Assembly (NCBI RefSeq): GCF_026745355.1
Contig: NC_079202.1
Coordinates: 52,354,209 to 52,418,208 of the forward strand
Direction of reading: 5' to 3'
Length of the DNA: 64,000 nt
From: Beta vulgaris subsp. vulgaris
Lineage: Eukaryota > Streptophyta > Magnoliopsida > Caryophyllales > Amaranthaceae
A program made the translations under genes and the position numbers. The notes under the pieces are model-generated. The model was not told where the DNA came from, searched no databases, and was given only the letters and a program-made list of their open reading frames with translations. Shown here piece after piece: positions 34,108-44,875 of the stretch (the first letter of the stretch is position 1; the number at the start of each line of letters is the position of its first letter).

Positions 34108-34504
34108 TCCTCAAGCATAGGTCATCGGAAATGGATATGTAAATCCATTGAAGGACATGAGAGTCAATCTCTTTCCAAGTCATAGGTGGTGTCCGTTTTT
34201 GCGGGAGGAGCCGACCATCAACATGGTGAAGAACTTTGTAACCAAAAAGATGGAGTTTGAAAATTGTAACCCAAGAAGAGTATGATACCTTGGATCCATT
34301 AAGAACACGAGCCTTGTGTTGGATATTACTAACGGTATAGACAAGATGAAGAGCTTTGGCGTGGGTTTGCTCGACATTGGGTTTGGGTTGTTCGTCGTCA
34401 GCCATTGCCGTGGCTAATGGTGGGGATGAGGCGTGTGTGTTTCGGTGGTTGCTGTGGCAGCCAAGGTCAAGGAAGGATACAAATTGACCTTGCTCTGATT
34501 AGCA

Positions 34505-34626
34505 TAAAAGATGGTATAATCCCTTAATTGGGTATTGAGATATCATTGACAATTAATAGACATATATACAAGCTAGGAAATGAGCTAAATTACACAAGAC
34601 AACTAGATCAAAATATAATCCTAACA
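34505..34626 (-). repeat. Putative 5' LTR of Copia element
   Basis: About 122 bp, read on - from TGTTAGGATTATATTTTGATC to just before the primer site. This is short for a Copia LTR, and no partner LTR exists in the window for confirmation, so the outer boundary rests on the TG start alone. Confidence 0.5.
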
Positions 34627-34656
34627 TAATTACATGATTTACAATCTAATAATATA

Positions 34657-34897
34657 CGTCATCTGTTTCACAATAAGTGAAACATAGAGAAAGTGGGAAG
34701 AAACCAAGGAATTTAGAGAGAAAAAGTTGGGACCACAATAAAGTAGAGTGAAAAAGTATGGAAACTGTGGTCCCTCCTACTTTTTTGTGGTATATTTGTA
34801 ATAAGAGTGGACTTGTTTTACTATTTGAAACTTGATTTCACTTATTATGATTTTTCCAAGTAAAGAAAATGTTTCACTTATTATGAAACGGAGGAAG
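34657..34897. mobile_element. Stowaway MITE
   Basis: Ends ATCTGTTTCACAATAAGTG and CACTTATTATGAAACGGAGG with TA flanks (34655-34656 and 34898-34899). 241 bp, non-coding. Confidence 0.75.
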
Positions 34898-36143
34898 TAT
34901 ATAGAGTAGTTCAACAAAAAAAAAAAAAAAAAAAAAGAGACTAAGGTCTTATGATCTTCTCACGTCTAGTGCTATGGCTCATCCACAATATTGAGAAAAA
35001 ATTGTAGTTGTCATACAAGTACACAACTATACAAGTTGTATAAAATTTAATCACAGTTATCCTTAAAAAAACGAATTAAAACTTATGAGGTTAAGTAACA
35101 TTATCATGCAAGCTATATAAATGCAAAACTACTGTTGAACCGACTGCATATATCCTTAGATTTTCCTGATTTGCTTAGAACACAAGGTAAGATAAAATAA
35201 TGGCTGGTACGTAGCTAGTGAGTGCAACAATGGAGAAGGACACGTGTCAACACAGAGATGGTGGGGGGAGACAGTAAGTTATCTAACTAGCTTGGTTTTT
35301 CGTGAGAGTCAGTATGTGCAACAATTGACTGACTGACTTACTATTGCATGCCATCCATGTTCCTTAAAAACTTCTTTTTCTTACTATTTGTACGAACTTA
35401 CTATTTCAATTTTTAATGAAATTTTAGACCTAAAGTACAAAAATAAGATATCAAATCATCAATTTCGTGTTGAATTTTGATATGGTGGAAGTACTGCATG
35501 CGTAGCTATAGCACTAGGAGTAAAAATTTGCGTCTTTTTTCATGATCACATGATTTATACTTGTATATGATGGATGGAAACACACTTCATATAGTAGATT
35601 GAAGCTACTTCTGATTTCTGATATCTCTAGCTAACTCTAGCTAGCTACTTGCCATAGTTGCCAATGAGGCATCAACTGTGTCAATGCATGGCATGGCTTA
35701 GGGTTCGTACGTACGTTAGGTCTAAAACAGCTACTACATATATACTTCTTATAGTTTGGACCGTTGAATATGGTTATAATTCTTGTTTGGTACGTAGGAG
35801 ATTTCTTAACCTAGCTAAACAAACCCATTATTGTTTTTAGAGATGTCATTACTAATTAGTCATTACAAGATTGCTTAACCTAGCTAACATGACAAGCAAT
35901 TAGAGTAGTCGTATGTTCGAATATGACAATATCATACCATAATCAAAAGATACAACGATTCTAGCAACCAGACTTAATTAGTATAAATGTAGTGATTATA
36001 TACATGTATAGTATGAGATCCAATATAAGCCTATAACTTTGATCAATTTTCTCTCTAATTAATGAACTATCACCCAAAAACTTGAAAAAAATAATGTATT
36101 CATTATGAATCCCTAGAAAATTTGCAACCATCTCTATTCTATA
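34898..36143. other. Non-coding; poly(A) tract and a G-box
   Basis: An A-run of about 20 at 34917-34936. A CACGTG core at about 35239 (ACACGTGTCA). No supported gene. The ORF at 35658-35840 has no domain. Confidence 0.4.
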
Positions 36144-36417
36144 CTCCCTCCGCTTTTATTTATTTGCTACATTTTGGTTTACACAAGAATTTAGGAGATG
36201 TCATTTTCATTCTTTTTTAGTGTACTTTTTGACCCCTTTAGCATTAAATAGGGTGGGAAAAGAAACAAAAAAAGTAGTACTTTTTGGTGGAAGAAGAGGG
36301 GAAACAAATATAATACTATTACTTTTTGGTGGGTCAAGTCTCTTAATAAGGAAATGTAGCAAATAAAAAAAGCAACCATATTTGGAAAATGTAGTAAATA
36401 AATAAAAGCACAGGGAG
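36144..36417. mobile_element. Stowaway MITE
   Basis: Left CTCCCTCCGCTTTTATTTAT and right ATAAATAAAAGCACAGGGAG, with TA at 36142-36143 and 36418-36419. 274 bp. ORFs on the - strand within it are not genes. Confidence 0.88.
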
Positions 36418-37526
36418 TATATGTGAGCTCTTGACCTTTTGGTGTCCACCCTTAATTACGTAAATATCCCCAACTACCAACAAATATTACAAAATCAATT
36501 TAAATCTCTATTATATTTATGACAACATACTATTTGAATTAAACAAAAAAAAAATTAATATCACCGTATCTCTATTTTGTTATATATAAAGAATTTTATA
36601 TGTTTTCACACGCATCACGTACATATAAGATTAGTATTAAATATATGACCGTTCGCTTCAAAAGATTCATGAAATATAAAAAAAATTGTTGTAAATTATC
36701 TCTTGTAGTTGAGCGAAAACCTACTTTTATGACCATGACCCGTGAAAATGGTGGAATCCTAAAATTAAGCATGTGGTTGTATGGATACTACTCCTCTTCT
36801 AATATTACGGATTAAGGGAAAACGACGTTTTTTGTCACGCAATTTTTTTACTCATTTTCTTATTCTTATACTACCCCATGCGTATTCATCGGAAAACAAT
36901 AGATGACTAACCTTCTCCACTTCCCTTAATATTTTACACAACTGCACATATTCTTGCCTGACCTAACACCTAGAAACTTCTATTCAAGGAAATCTTTTGT
37001 CTAAAAAAGCTTGTAAATTTTCTGAATTTGGTAAAATGTACGTTGAATTAGTTCCCCTCTAAACCATCACTTCATTTCCTTTGCCTTTTCTTTCTGTCCT
37101 CTAATGATTTGATGAAAATGACTAAATAAAAGATTTGGCTGCGCCATATCCTTATTGTTCTTGCAACATTGTTGTATATAGTTGTATCATGTTTTATTGT
37201 TTTCCTTAGAAGGTTTAATTTGGGATTGGACAGTCTCTTGAAACATTCGCAATCATATCTAAACGTTGTTGGACCATATCTAATCAAACGAATAAGTCGT
37301 ATATGAAAAGATGAAGTCTTTGAAACACTCTTTAATATATCGTCTTTTGAACCTTAATATATAAAACAAAAACCAAACAGTGCACTTTGACTCAAAAATA
37401 TTGATTTTGTATTAGGACGAGGTCTAGTTGTGGGATTACATTTACTTTGAAGTATTTTAAATTCCAGTTGTCACGAAAGTATTTACTATATAACATGGAG
37501 TACTTGAAAACCAAGTTAGGAACATA
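36418..37526. other. AT-rich non-coding, possible Helitron remnant
   Basis: TCTCTATTATATTTATG at 36505 and ACACGCATCACGTACATA near 36609 resemble decayed family A Helitron ends, but the terminal CTAG is missing. The ORFs at 36600-36815 and 37072-37287 lack recognisable domains. Confidence 0.35.
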
Positions 37527-37771
37527 CAGGGCCGTCTTGAAATTTTTGGGGCCTCAGTTCTAATATGAAAATTGGGCCCCTAAATTTATAAAAAATAAAG
37601 ATGGAAGGTTAGAGTTTTAAAGATTAATCATTGACAAATTTATTAAGGGTGGGAGACAATGGTGATTTCTTCAGATATGAAGTAAAATTTTCAAAATAAT
37701 ATATTTTGGGGCCTTTATGATTTTGGGGGCCCTGTGTTGTTGGGCTCCTCACACCCTCATCTACCCCTCTG
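37527..37771. mobile_element. Short hAT MITE (AGGGCCG family)
   Basis: A perfect 8-bp TSD, GGAACATA, lies at 37519-37526 and 37772-37779. Left end CAGGGCCGTCTTG, right end ACCCCTCTG. GGGGCCT/GGGGGCCCTGTG words sit near the two ends as in the 845-bp relative at 18819. 245 bp, non-coding. Confidence 0.85.
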
Positions 37772-38574
37772 GGAACATATGGCTTTTTTATGAGAGTGGA
37801 AAAGAATACATGAATATTTTTGAGAATTTATGAAAATTTGATTCTAGTTTATATGATTGAACTTATTATCTGTCTTCATCTAAAATCACTCTCTCCGTTG
37901 TTGTACTTATTACTTTATATTGACTCTCTACATTTATCAATGCGCAATTTTGATTCTTTAATTAAGTATCTTGTTATTTATTGATGATATTATAAAAATT
38001 CCGGAAGTTTCAAAGAATTCTAAAATATATGGTAAAAGTGAGATATTATAATACTTCCTTCGTTTTTTTTTTACTCGCAATACTTTTTTTTCTCATCAAT
38101 TCTAATACAATTTTTGGGTTTGAGAGAGATAGAGAGGTGAAAAAAAAATACAAAGAATAAATGGGGGTTTTATATTGTTTTTGGAAGAAAGGTTTAAGTA
38201 ACAGATTACCTTAACATAATAACATTGCTCTGAAAACACCAAGAAATAGCAATTCATAGAGAGCAGCTAAATTGAAAAGAGCAGAAGTGACAAGAGAGAG
38301 AGAGGGACAAATTCACAAAAGTGAAGAAAATTGTGATGAGATGGGATGTTTGTCCCACGTGAGGTGGGGCGCACGTGGACACTGATGAGCAGCTAAAACA
38401 CTAAAACAGTGCTCAACTTGTTGGAAACAATTAAGTTGCTGTAGCCTCCGCATCACCCCTAGCTATTGTTATAGATACGGCCGTTAACAGATTAGATCGG
38501 GTCGGGTTCGTGTTTAGGTTGATAATAAACCAATAAATTAAAGAAGTCTCAACTCAAATCTAATTCATATATTA
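37772..38574. other. Non-coding, Stowaway end and G-box pair
   Basis: An unpaired Stowaway-like start (ACTTCCTTCGTTTTTTTTTT) at about 38053. A GA-repeat GAGAGAGAGAG at about 38295. The G-box pair at 38356-38377 is annotated separately. No gene seen. Confidence 0.4.
38356..38377. promoter_or_regulatory. Two perfect G-boxes 16 bp apart
   Basis: CACGTG at 38356-38361 and again at 38372-38377, in CCCACGTGAGG and GCACGTGGAC contexts. Paired ACGT cores of this type are bound by bZIP/bHLH factors, for instance ABRE-binding proteins. No adjacent gene is visible, so function is uncertain. Confidence 0.4.
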
Positions 38575-38833
38575 CTCCTTTCGTCTCATAATATAGTATT
38601 TGTTTCTTTTTTACACGGTCTCTAAGACGTAACTTTGACCTTTAATATCTTCAATTTCGTATTATTAAAAAATATAAAAATTTGATATTATGAAACTACA
38701 CATTGAGACGAATCTAATAAGATCCCACATGAATATGTTTTTTTTATATATACAAATGAGAATATTCGGTCAAAGATTTTAAAGTTTGACCCACCAAAAA
38801 TGAAGTAGGCACTATATTATGGGACGGAGTGAG
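38575..38833. mobile_element. Stowaway MITE
   Basis: Left CTCCTTTCGTCTCATAATAT, right ATATTATGGGACGGAGTGAG, TA-flanked. It is related to the element in the LBD intron at about 48655-48902 (shared TTTGACC...TTGATATTATGAAA words). Confidence 0.78.
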
Positions 38834-39930
38834 TACATCCGTTTCAAATTAATTTATATACTTCACTTTGGGAGAGAACTAAGGAGAAAGTGTAAAAGTA
38901 CTAGAGATAAACTAAAAAGGTGGAGAGAGAAATCAAAAATGGGTTGAGAAACTCAACTCTAACCTGATTTGTCTTTTTTATGTGAGTTATCTGAAGAAGC
39001 GTTTCATTTCTTTCATAACGGAGGATATATTTATTAATTACTACTTTTTCCATTATGGTTTAAATGAAATATTGGGTGAAATTATTCATTGATTAATTTT
39101 GACTCCAATTTATCACCATTATATATATAAAAAAAACATAGTCAAGTAGGATCTTGTTAGATTCGTCTTGATGCATATTATCAAATTTTATTTTTTTAAT
39201 ATTTTTTTACGTGTGCACAATTAAAGATATTAATGATTAAAGAAGCGTGTTGGGTTGCACGAAAATGCAAACGTTTCATTTAAAACAGACTGGAGGAATA
39301 AGTATTAAATTTTAATTAAAATCAGATTTGTAAAGAATAAATTCACCTCAAGTTATGCATAATTAGAGTTTATCTTACGTAAATGTTTTCTACAACTAAT
39401 TTTTCTTTAAATTATTACTAATTTCAACATAGTTATTTCAAAAATTTGCATGTAAATGAGTTAAACTGGTCAAAATAAGTTATTTTTGGATTCAATAATG
39501 TCAACCTTAACCTAACTCTTTTAATTAGATGGGTAAGTCGTATTTGAATATGCCAACTCTAACCTCCTATTTTCGGATTATGTTCGCGCCAGACTAACAG
39601 TTCGGGTCAATTTTTCTCGACTCTAGTCATACCTCTTATGTTGATATTTACACATAATCGACATTTTTATTTCTTAATATTAAAGAAAAAATCTTTTTCG
39701 AACTTGTATATATACTTAAATAAGAAAGATTCATAGGAATATTATAGTAATATTAGTGATAAAGGGTGCCTTCTCTAAAATGATATGTTAATTCATAAAT
39801 CCCATTTAGAAAATAAAATGATATTAATTTTTCAAATTTTAACTCTAATGGGCTAAATAAGATACTAAAAAAAGACAAGGGAGTGGAAGCAAAAGATTAA
39901 TAGATCAAAACAAATATTAATTAGATCATA
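38834..39930. other. Non-coding with two decayed Stowaway-like segments
   Basis: ATCCGTTTCAAATTAATTTATA...TTTCATAACGGAGGATA (about 38837-39028) and ACTTTTTCCATTATGGTTTAAA...TTTAAAACAGACTGGAGGAA (about 39042-39299) have complementary ends of Stowaway type with several mismatches. The remainder is AT-rich with no gene. Confidence 0.45.
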
Positions 39931-40053
39931 CTTCCTCCGTTTCTAAATAAGTGTAACACTTTTTTGTATTTACGTTTGCCAATGCATTATTTTAACCATT
40001 AATATCTTCAATTATCAATAAGTAAATATTATAAAAAGTTGATATTAAAAAAA

Positions 40054-41211
40054 GAGTTTTTTTGGTCAAAGACAACCTTTTATATATACTTTTTTGCGAA
40101 AGACAACCTTTTACAATTTTTTGGGCAACTTCAAATCTTAATGAATTTTTTTTTGTCAAAAACAACCTTGACCGATATTCCGATGTTGACTCGCCGGAAA
40201 CCGGCGTTGACCTTACTTAAACAATCATGTGCCCCTCACATGATTTCTTTTCTCCCTACTTTTACTTATTTCCCACCATTTCCCCCCTTAATCGCCCTAC
40301 CATTCCTCCCATCTTTCCTTTCCTCCCTTCTGCATTTTTACTCCCAACCCCAATTCCTCATCTTCTCTCTTGAGTTTGCAAATTCATATCGTCATTTTTC
40401 TAAGGCTAAAGTCAATTTCCCCTTAAACTACTTAAACAAAACATGAGTTTTCTCAACCCTTTTGGATTTACAGAGTATATCAGGAAGGGTATTGCTGGTC
40501 GTGAAGTCGCATAAACCAGCAGAGAGAGTGGGAGTAATGCAGGTGGTTTTCGAGGATGGTGAAGAATTAAAGGCCTTTTGGGCCATGGTTCAAGAGGAGT
40601 TTTGGGGTTTGATTGACAAGAGGTTCGGAGAAGATGAAATCTGGGGATGAGAGCAGAGTTTTTGAGAGGGTTTTTGGGTCTTTTATGGAGAAGATGAGGT
40701 TGGTTATGGACGTCGTAGTTGAGGAGAAAGAATCTGACGGCGGAGGAAAGGTGGTGCTGGTGGAGATGGCCGGGCATGAGGACTCCACAATGGAGTTGGA
40801 ATGAGAGTTTTTGGAGGTTCAAAATCAATCCTTTGAAATAGCAAGATAAGATCATGGCATCTCACGATTATAGGTGAATTTTGCTCGACAACAATTACAA
40901 AGAGAAAAGATGAGGAATTGGGGTTGAGAGTAAAGATGCATAAGGGATGGAAGAAAAGATGATAGGGTGATTAAGGGGGAAAAAGGGAGGGAAATGGGTA
41001 AAATTAGGGAGAAAAGAAATCATGTGAAGGGCATATGATCATTTAAGTAAGGTCAACACCGGTTTCCGGCGAGTCAACCGTCGGAATATCGGTCAAGGTT
41101 GTTTTTGGCAAAAAAAAAATCATCAAGGTTTGTAGTTGCCCAATTTTTTTTAAAAGGTTGTCTTTCGCAAAAAAGAGTATATAAAAGGTTGTGTTTGACA
41201 AAAAAACACAC
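40054..41211. mobile_element. MULE-like element with ~200-bp TIRs, possible Pack-MULE
   Basis: Long inverted repeats of about 200 bp: the left runs from TTTTTTTGGTCAAAGACAACC past CCGGAAACCGGCGTTGACC to CATGATTTCTTTTCTCCCTA, and the right mirrors it. A 9-bp TSD, TTAAAAAAA, lies at 40045-40053 and 41212-41220. It has no transposase. The single-copy core (about 40240-40960) has higher GC and broken coding-like blocks on +, annotated separately. Confidence 0.85.
40443..40804 (+). pseudogene. Broken gene-like fragment inside MULE-like element
   Basis: From the ATG at 40443 a short frame reads MSFLNPFGFTEYIRKGIAG and stops. Another frame (40462-40650) contains VMQVVFEDGEELKAFWAMVQ, and a third (40613-40804) contains MEKMRLVMDVVVEEKES and KVVLVEMAGHEDSTMELE. 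The codon-like texture on + with frame breaks suggests a captured plant gene fragment, as in Pack-MULEs. I do not recognise the family. The competing - strand ORF (40412-40855) is Leu/His/Pro-rich and looks like its shadow. Expression or function is doubtful. Confidence 0.45.
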
Positions 41212-41355
41212 TTAAAAAAATTCACATTCAGACGAACTAACAAGATCCCACATGACTATGTTTTTCGTAAAATGTAATCACCAAAGCTAATTAAAGTTTG
41301 AATTGTGAATAGTAAATACAATACAAATGTTGCACTTATTTAAAAACGGAGGAAG

Positions 41356-42274
41356 TATTATTTATTGGTCATATGGAATAATTAAAATTTGGAAAAACAC
41401 TTTTGTAACACCCCAAACCCTGACATAGTCGAGTCTCTCGTCACCAATGTGCATTTAGGGTCAACAACTATCCAAACAAACCAACACAAGTTTTCTCTAA
41501 TGCATTTTGTCCTTACTCATGCCGAACATATCCTGAAAAACTTATAATTGGAGTTATTTTGATTTCTAAAGAAGATTGCTCATAATTGGATTATTCTCTT
41601 GAATATTGTCCTCAAACATGAAGAAATAATAACTGAGTAATATTACCTCCGATTTTTATTAATTTATCCGTATTTATTTTTGGGATGTCCCTTATTAGTT
41701 TATCCGTTTATTTTGTTTCTATTGTTGAAATGACATCACTAACTGTGCATCACACATATATTCAACTTTAACATAAAATAATAGTTTTTCTTTCATTTTA
41801 TGTTATATTTCTCCTAAAACTTTATGCAAAAGAAACGGGTAAACTAATAAAAATGGAAAAGAGTTAAAAGGAGTAGGACTAATACAAAAGTTAAAAGAAA
41901 TAAATGTTTTGTTGTATGTTTACTTGATTGCTTCACGCAAGAGGGTTTCCGGTTTGTGTCTCTGATGACTGATATATATTCTCCAACTAGGCGTGGCTTT
42001 AAAGTTAACTCCCAATAAGCAACTCCCCCCAATTCTCAAGCATATATCTTCCTCCCGTTACCAAATCATTTCCCTCCGTACCCCATTCTATTGTTTTAGG
42101 TTTCTCTTTTTGTCTTTTGAGATCATCTTAGGTCATCTCCTTTATTTAGTGATCATGATCAACATTATTATTTTATCAAGGAAAATCATATGATATGGCA
42201 GGCAAATGATAATGCAAATTATTGATAGTATCCGCATTTAGGCTTTGAACTTTCTCTCTTAAAATAGAGTTTGT
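41356..42274. other. Non-coding with a MITE
   Basis: 41645-41862 is a MITE-like segment (TTACCTCCGATTTTTATTAA...AATAAAAATGGAAAAG) related to 3682-3850. 41399-41640 is non-coding with nothing recognised. The ORFs at 41844-42193 have no domain. Confidence 0.45.
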
Positions 42275-42432
42275 CTTGTAAGAGACCGCCTACTTTTAAA
42301 TTAAAATTAGGCAAAGCTAAGCCCAATATTAAAGCCCAATAGTGACTAGGTTAATTTATTTCGGTCACTAGTTTAATCCATTTAGTTACTAGGTCTACTT
42401 TTATATTAAAATTAGACCGTCTCTTTTAATAA
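42275..42432. repeat. MITE-like repeat, copy 1 of a pair
   Basis: Begins GTAAGAGACCGCCTACTTTT and ends ATTAGACCGTCTCTTTTAAT, so the tips are complementary around GAGAC...GTCTC. A second copy lies at 47705-47874 within the LBD intron. No TSD assigned. Confidence 0.7.
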
Positions 42433-44430
42433 TTTTTGCTTAAAATAACAGTTAGTTTTTTAAAAAAAATATATATTAAAATGAACCTAAAAAGATATTA
42501 TGTAAATATGTATATCATAATATTTTTAATAGTTATATAAATATATGGTCATTTTTAAAGTTTGACAACATGAAATGACCATTAGAAAGAAGCAAGTGTA
42601 GTATTATTACTCAAAATGAATATAGTAACTTTGTTGGAATACTTCTCAACTTTTGAAGGAATTGACTTACTTAATGCACCTAGCTAGGTAAGCAAAACTC
42701 ATTGAGGGAAGTCCTAATTTATATATTAAACCAATTCAACAATATTTTAAACTTATGTAAAATTAAATTTCTCTAAATTTTTGATATCTGAGGAACTGTA
42801 ACTTTTGTTGTTTTGCATTTAAGTAGATTAATACTAGATTTGAATATATATATCAACTATCACAACCGCGCGCCTACAATAATGCATACAAGTAGCCCAA
42901 TAAACTTATTACCACCAATCGTTGAAGACAGCCTCGTATAAAAAGTGGTACGGTGTAAACAAATAAAAGCCTAACCAAGTTAAAAACTAGTTTAACGTAT
43001 TCAAACTAACTATATAAAAATATTCAAGTTCAAGATATGGCGTGAGCTCAAGCGAGCTTTTAGACCATTTATAATATTTATTTTGATTAAACTCGACTCA
43101 CTACTTATTTAAATTTGAGCTAATGAAGATCGAGCCAAAGTTCTTATTGCTAAACGAAATTTACAAAAGTTAATGGTTGAATTTAATAGGGCAAAAAGTA
43201 TGTTGTTTTGAATAATTTAATAATATATTATTTAAAGAAAAATGATCGTTTTTGTAATGATTTTATATAGTCGAGTTTTTTACCGAGCTTAAATAAGTTT
43301 TAAACGTGTTGAAAACAACGCCATAAACAAGCTTTTACATGATCAACACAACTCAGCTCTTTGTGATGAAATGAGTTGAACACCAATTTATTTAATTTGA
43401 ACTATATTTGTTATACTAAACGAGAGTGGAAATTTTGTTGAAGCTCATTTGTTTAATAAAAAAATAAAATTTGACTGAAGTTGTTCAAAATTGTTTCCAC
43501 TATAACCATATAGTGGATACCACCAGGCAATTTATGATACTATGAGACAATATGTCAAAATGAGCAAAAACTCCTCATTATTAGCGTGTGATGTTCTAAG
43601 AATAAGTTTGAGTATCTTCATGTTTGAAATTTGTTTTCCGATTCTCAATAATTGAGTATTAAAAAATTAGAATAATACGTACTTAATTCTAAAACAAGCA
43701 AACTCATAATAAGAGTAAACACAATACTTCATTTAAATGAATAGAAACTTCATTTTAGCACAGCTGTATACGCATTAGACAGTGAAGAAAAAAAAAATGG
43801 AGGCAAAGAAACTCCTACTCCAAGATAATTATTGACGTAATTATTAGATCAAGTGAAATTGGTCACATTTTCTTCCAAACCAATTTAAAATATATAGAAG
43901 GTAGTAGAAAGTACCACTCTACAAGTAGCTTACAAAATGACCCACCACCAATTTTTCCAATTTTTTTTTTGTTTTGAAAATTAACTTTACAATACAAACC
44001 GAAACTAAGCTAGCATGTCAAATTGATCCGTTTCAATCCAATATAATCCAATAAGTACCAACCAGAAACCAACCAAATAAGACGGGTTTCATAAAATTTG
44101 ATTCCTAAACTTAAGAGATATAAAATGGAAAGTGATATCACTGCTCAATCGTCTTAATCTCAAATGTGCTCAAACTGACATCTATAAGTTGTACCTATTA
44201 GTTTTTTTTTTTATCAATATAAGCCACAAAGACAATACAAAATACAAAAAGCAAGAGAGGAGATTCGAACGTATAACTTATCATTCCCTGTATCTTAATT
44301 TTAATCGTCAATAGACCAAGACATCATTGATATTAGCTGTAACTATTAGTGATTAAACAAAAAGTCCCTTTTCACACCTTTCATTCACTTAATAAAACTC
44401 CTCCCTTTTTTTCTCCTACCACTTTTTTCT
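42433..44430. other. AT-rich region upstream of the LBD gene
   Basis: No gene seen. 43020-43440 has GAGCTCAAGCGAGC, CTCGACTCAC and related words that resemble a decayed hAT-like element of the 17274 type. The ORFs at 44132-44314 and 44349-44531 have no known domain, and the latter overlaps the LBD 5' UTR. Confidence 0.4.
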
Positions 44431-44431
44431 C

Positions 44432-44440
44432 TTTAAATAC
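44432..44440 (+). promoter_or_regulatory. TATA-like box of LBD gene
   Basis: TTTAAATAC lies about 88 bp before the LBD ATG. It is followed by a CT-rich 5' UTR (CTCTCTCTTTCTCCC and similar, 44460-44490). The spacing suits a short untranslated leader, although TTTAAATA is a weaker match than TATAAATA. Confidence 0.5.
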
Positions 44441-44527
44441 TCACTCACACCCCTCCAAACTCTCTCTTTCTCCCAATCTCTCTCCTAAATATCCTCACCT
44501 CTTAGAAAAACATAAGAGAAAACACAA

Positions 44528-44875
44528 ATGAGCAACCATCATCAACAAAACAACCAACAAGAATGGCAAGGAGGAGGAGGAAGTAGTAATAATAGCAATA
44601 ATATTGGAGGTGGACCATGTGGTGCATGCAAATATTTAAGAAGAAAGTGTGTAAAAGGATGTGTGTTTGCACCCTACTTTGATTCTGAGCAAGGCACCGC
44701 ACATTTCGCCGCCGTGCACAAGGTGTTCGGCGCTAGCAATGCCTCTAAGCTCCTCCTACGCATTCCTGCACATCGCCGTCTCGATACCGTGGTAACTCTT
44801 TGCTATGAGGCTTTGTCTAGGGTTCGTGATCCCATCTATGGCTGTGTTGCTCACATTTTCACTCTTCAACAACAG
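44528..44875 (+). CDS. LBD31-like: LOB-domain (LBD) transcription factor, exon 1
   Basis: Exon 1 encodes residues 1-116 of a nuclear, plant-specific LATERAL ORGAN BOUNDARIES DOMAIN protein. After a Gln/Asn/Gly-rich start comes the zinc-binding motif C31-x2-C34-x6-C41-x3-C45 ([11 protein letters not shown]), then the Gly-Ala-Ser block (about 60-108, with [11 protein letters not shown] and RDPIYGC). The exon ends at QQQ/GT, a phase-0 donor (CAG|GTTCTT at 44875/44876), directly before the coiled-coil region as in other LBD genes. The open frame runs on into the intron (VLYALPF...) but has no conserved content there. LBD family members bind GCGGCG-like DNA and dimerise. The ATG is chosen because of the CT-rich leader and TATA-like box upstream. 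Confidence 0.95.

Larger units (their letters stand above)
31246..34405 (-). pseudogene. Copia gag-protease remnant
   Basis: The encoded protein would be the capsid-type Gag (UBN2-like) followed by the aspartic protease. The N-terminal block starts MADDEQPKPNVEQ at 34405 and runs to the hAT target near 34116. The next block (about 33061-32964) continues in frame with YEAWLKLKNLF, the hallmark of UBN2-type gag. The third block (32111-31492) has LVLQLVRGLPPKFD and then drifts into a Pro/Ser-rich linker that needs frame changes (31398-31715 is another frame). The protease start is WYMDTDASSH at 31246-31458, where the catalytic DTG/DSG triad reads DTD. There is no integrase or reverse transcriptase, so it is inactive. 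Confidence 0.8.
31200..34626 (-). mobile_element. Decayed Ty1/Copia element with two nested transposons
   Basis: Reading on the - strand: a short 5' LTR (34626 to about 34505) starting TGTTAGGATTATA; a tRNA-iMet-type primer site (TGCTAATCAGAGC, 34492-34504, compared with the usual TGGTATCAGAGC); a gag gene from the ATG at 34405; then protease-start sequence ending near 31246. The rest of pol and the 3' LTR are absent. A hAT element (33070-34107) and a MULE-like element (32121-32954) interrupt gag. Confidence 0.8.
39931..41355. mobile_element. Stowaway MITE interrupted by a MULE-like element
   Basis: Outer ends CTTCCTCCGTTTCTAAATAA and TTATTTAAAAACGGAGGAAG with TA flanks (39929-39930 and 41356-41357). 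The interior breaks at 40054 and resumes at 41212. Without the insert it is about 258 bp, a normal size for these Stowaways. Confidence 0.8.

Noticed and set aside
40412..40855. 147-aa minus-strand ORF in the MULE-like core
   Set aside because: Leu/His/Pro-rich shadow of the coding-like + strand blocks. No domain and no good start context.
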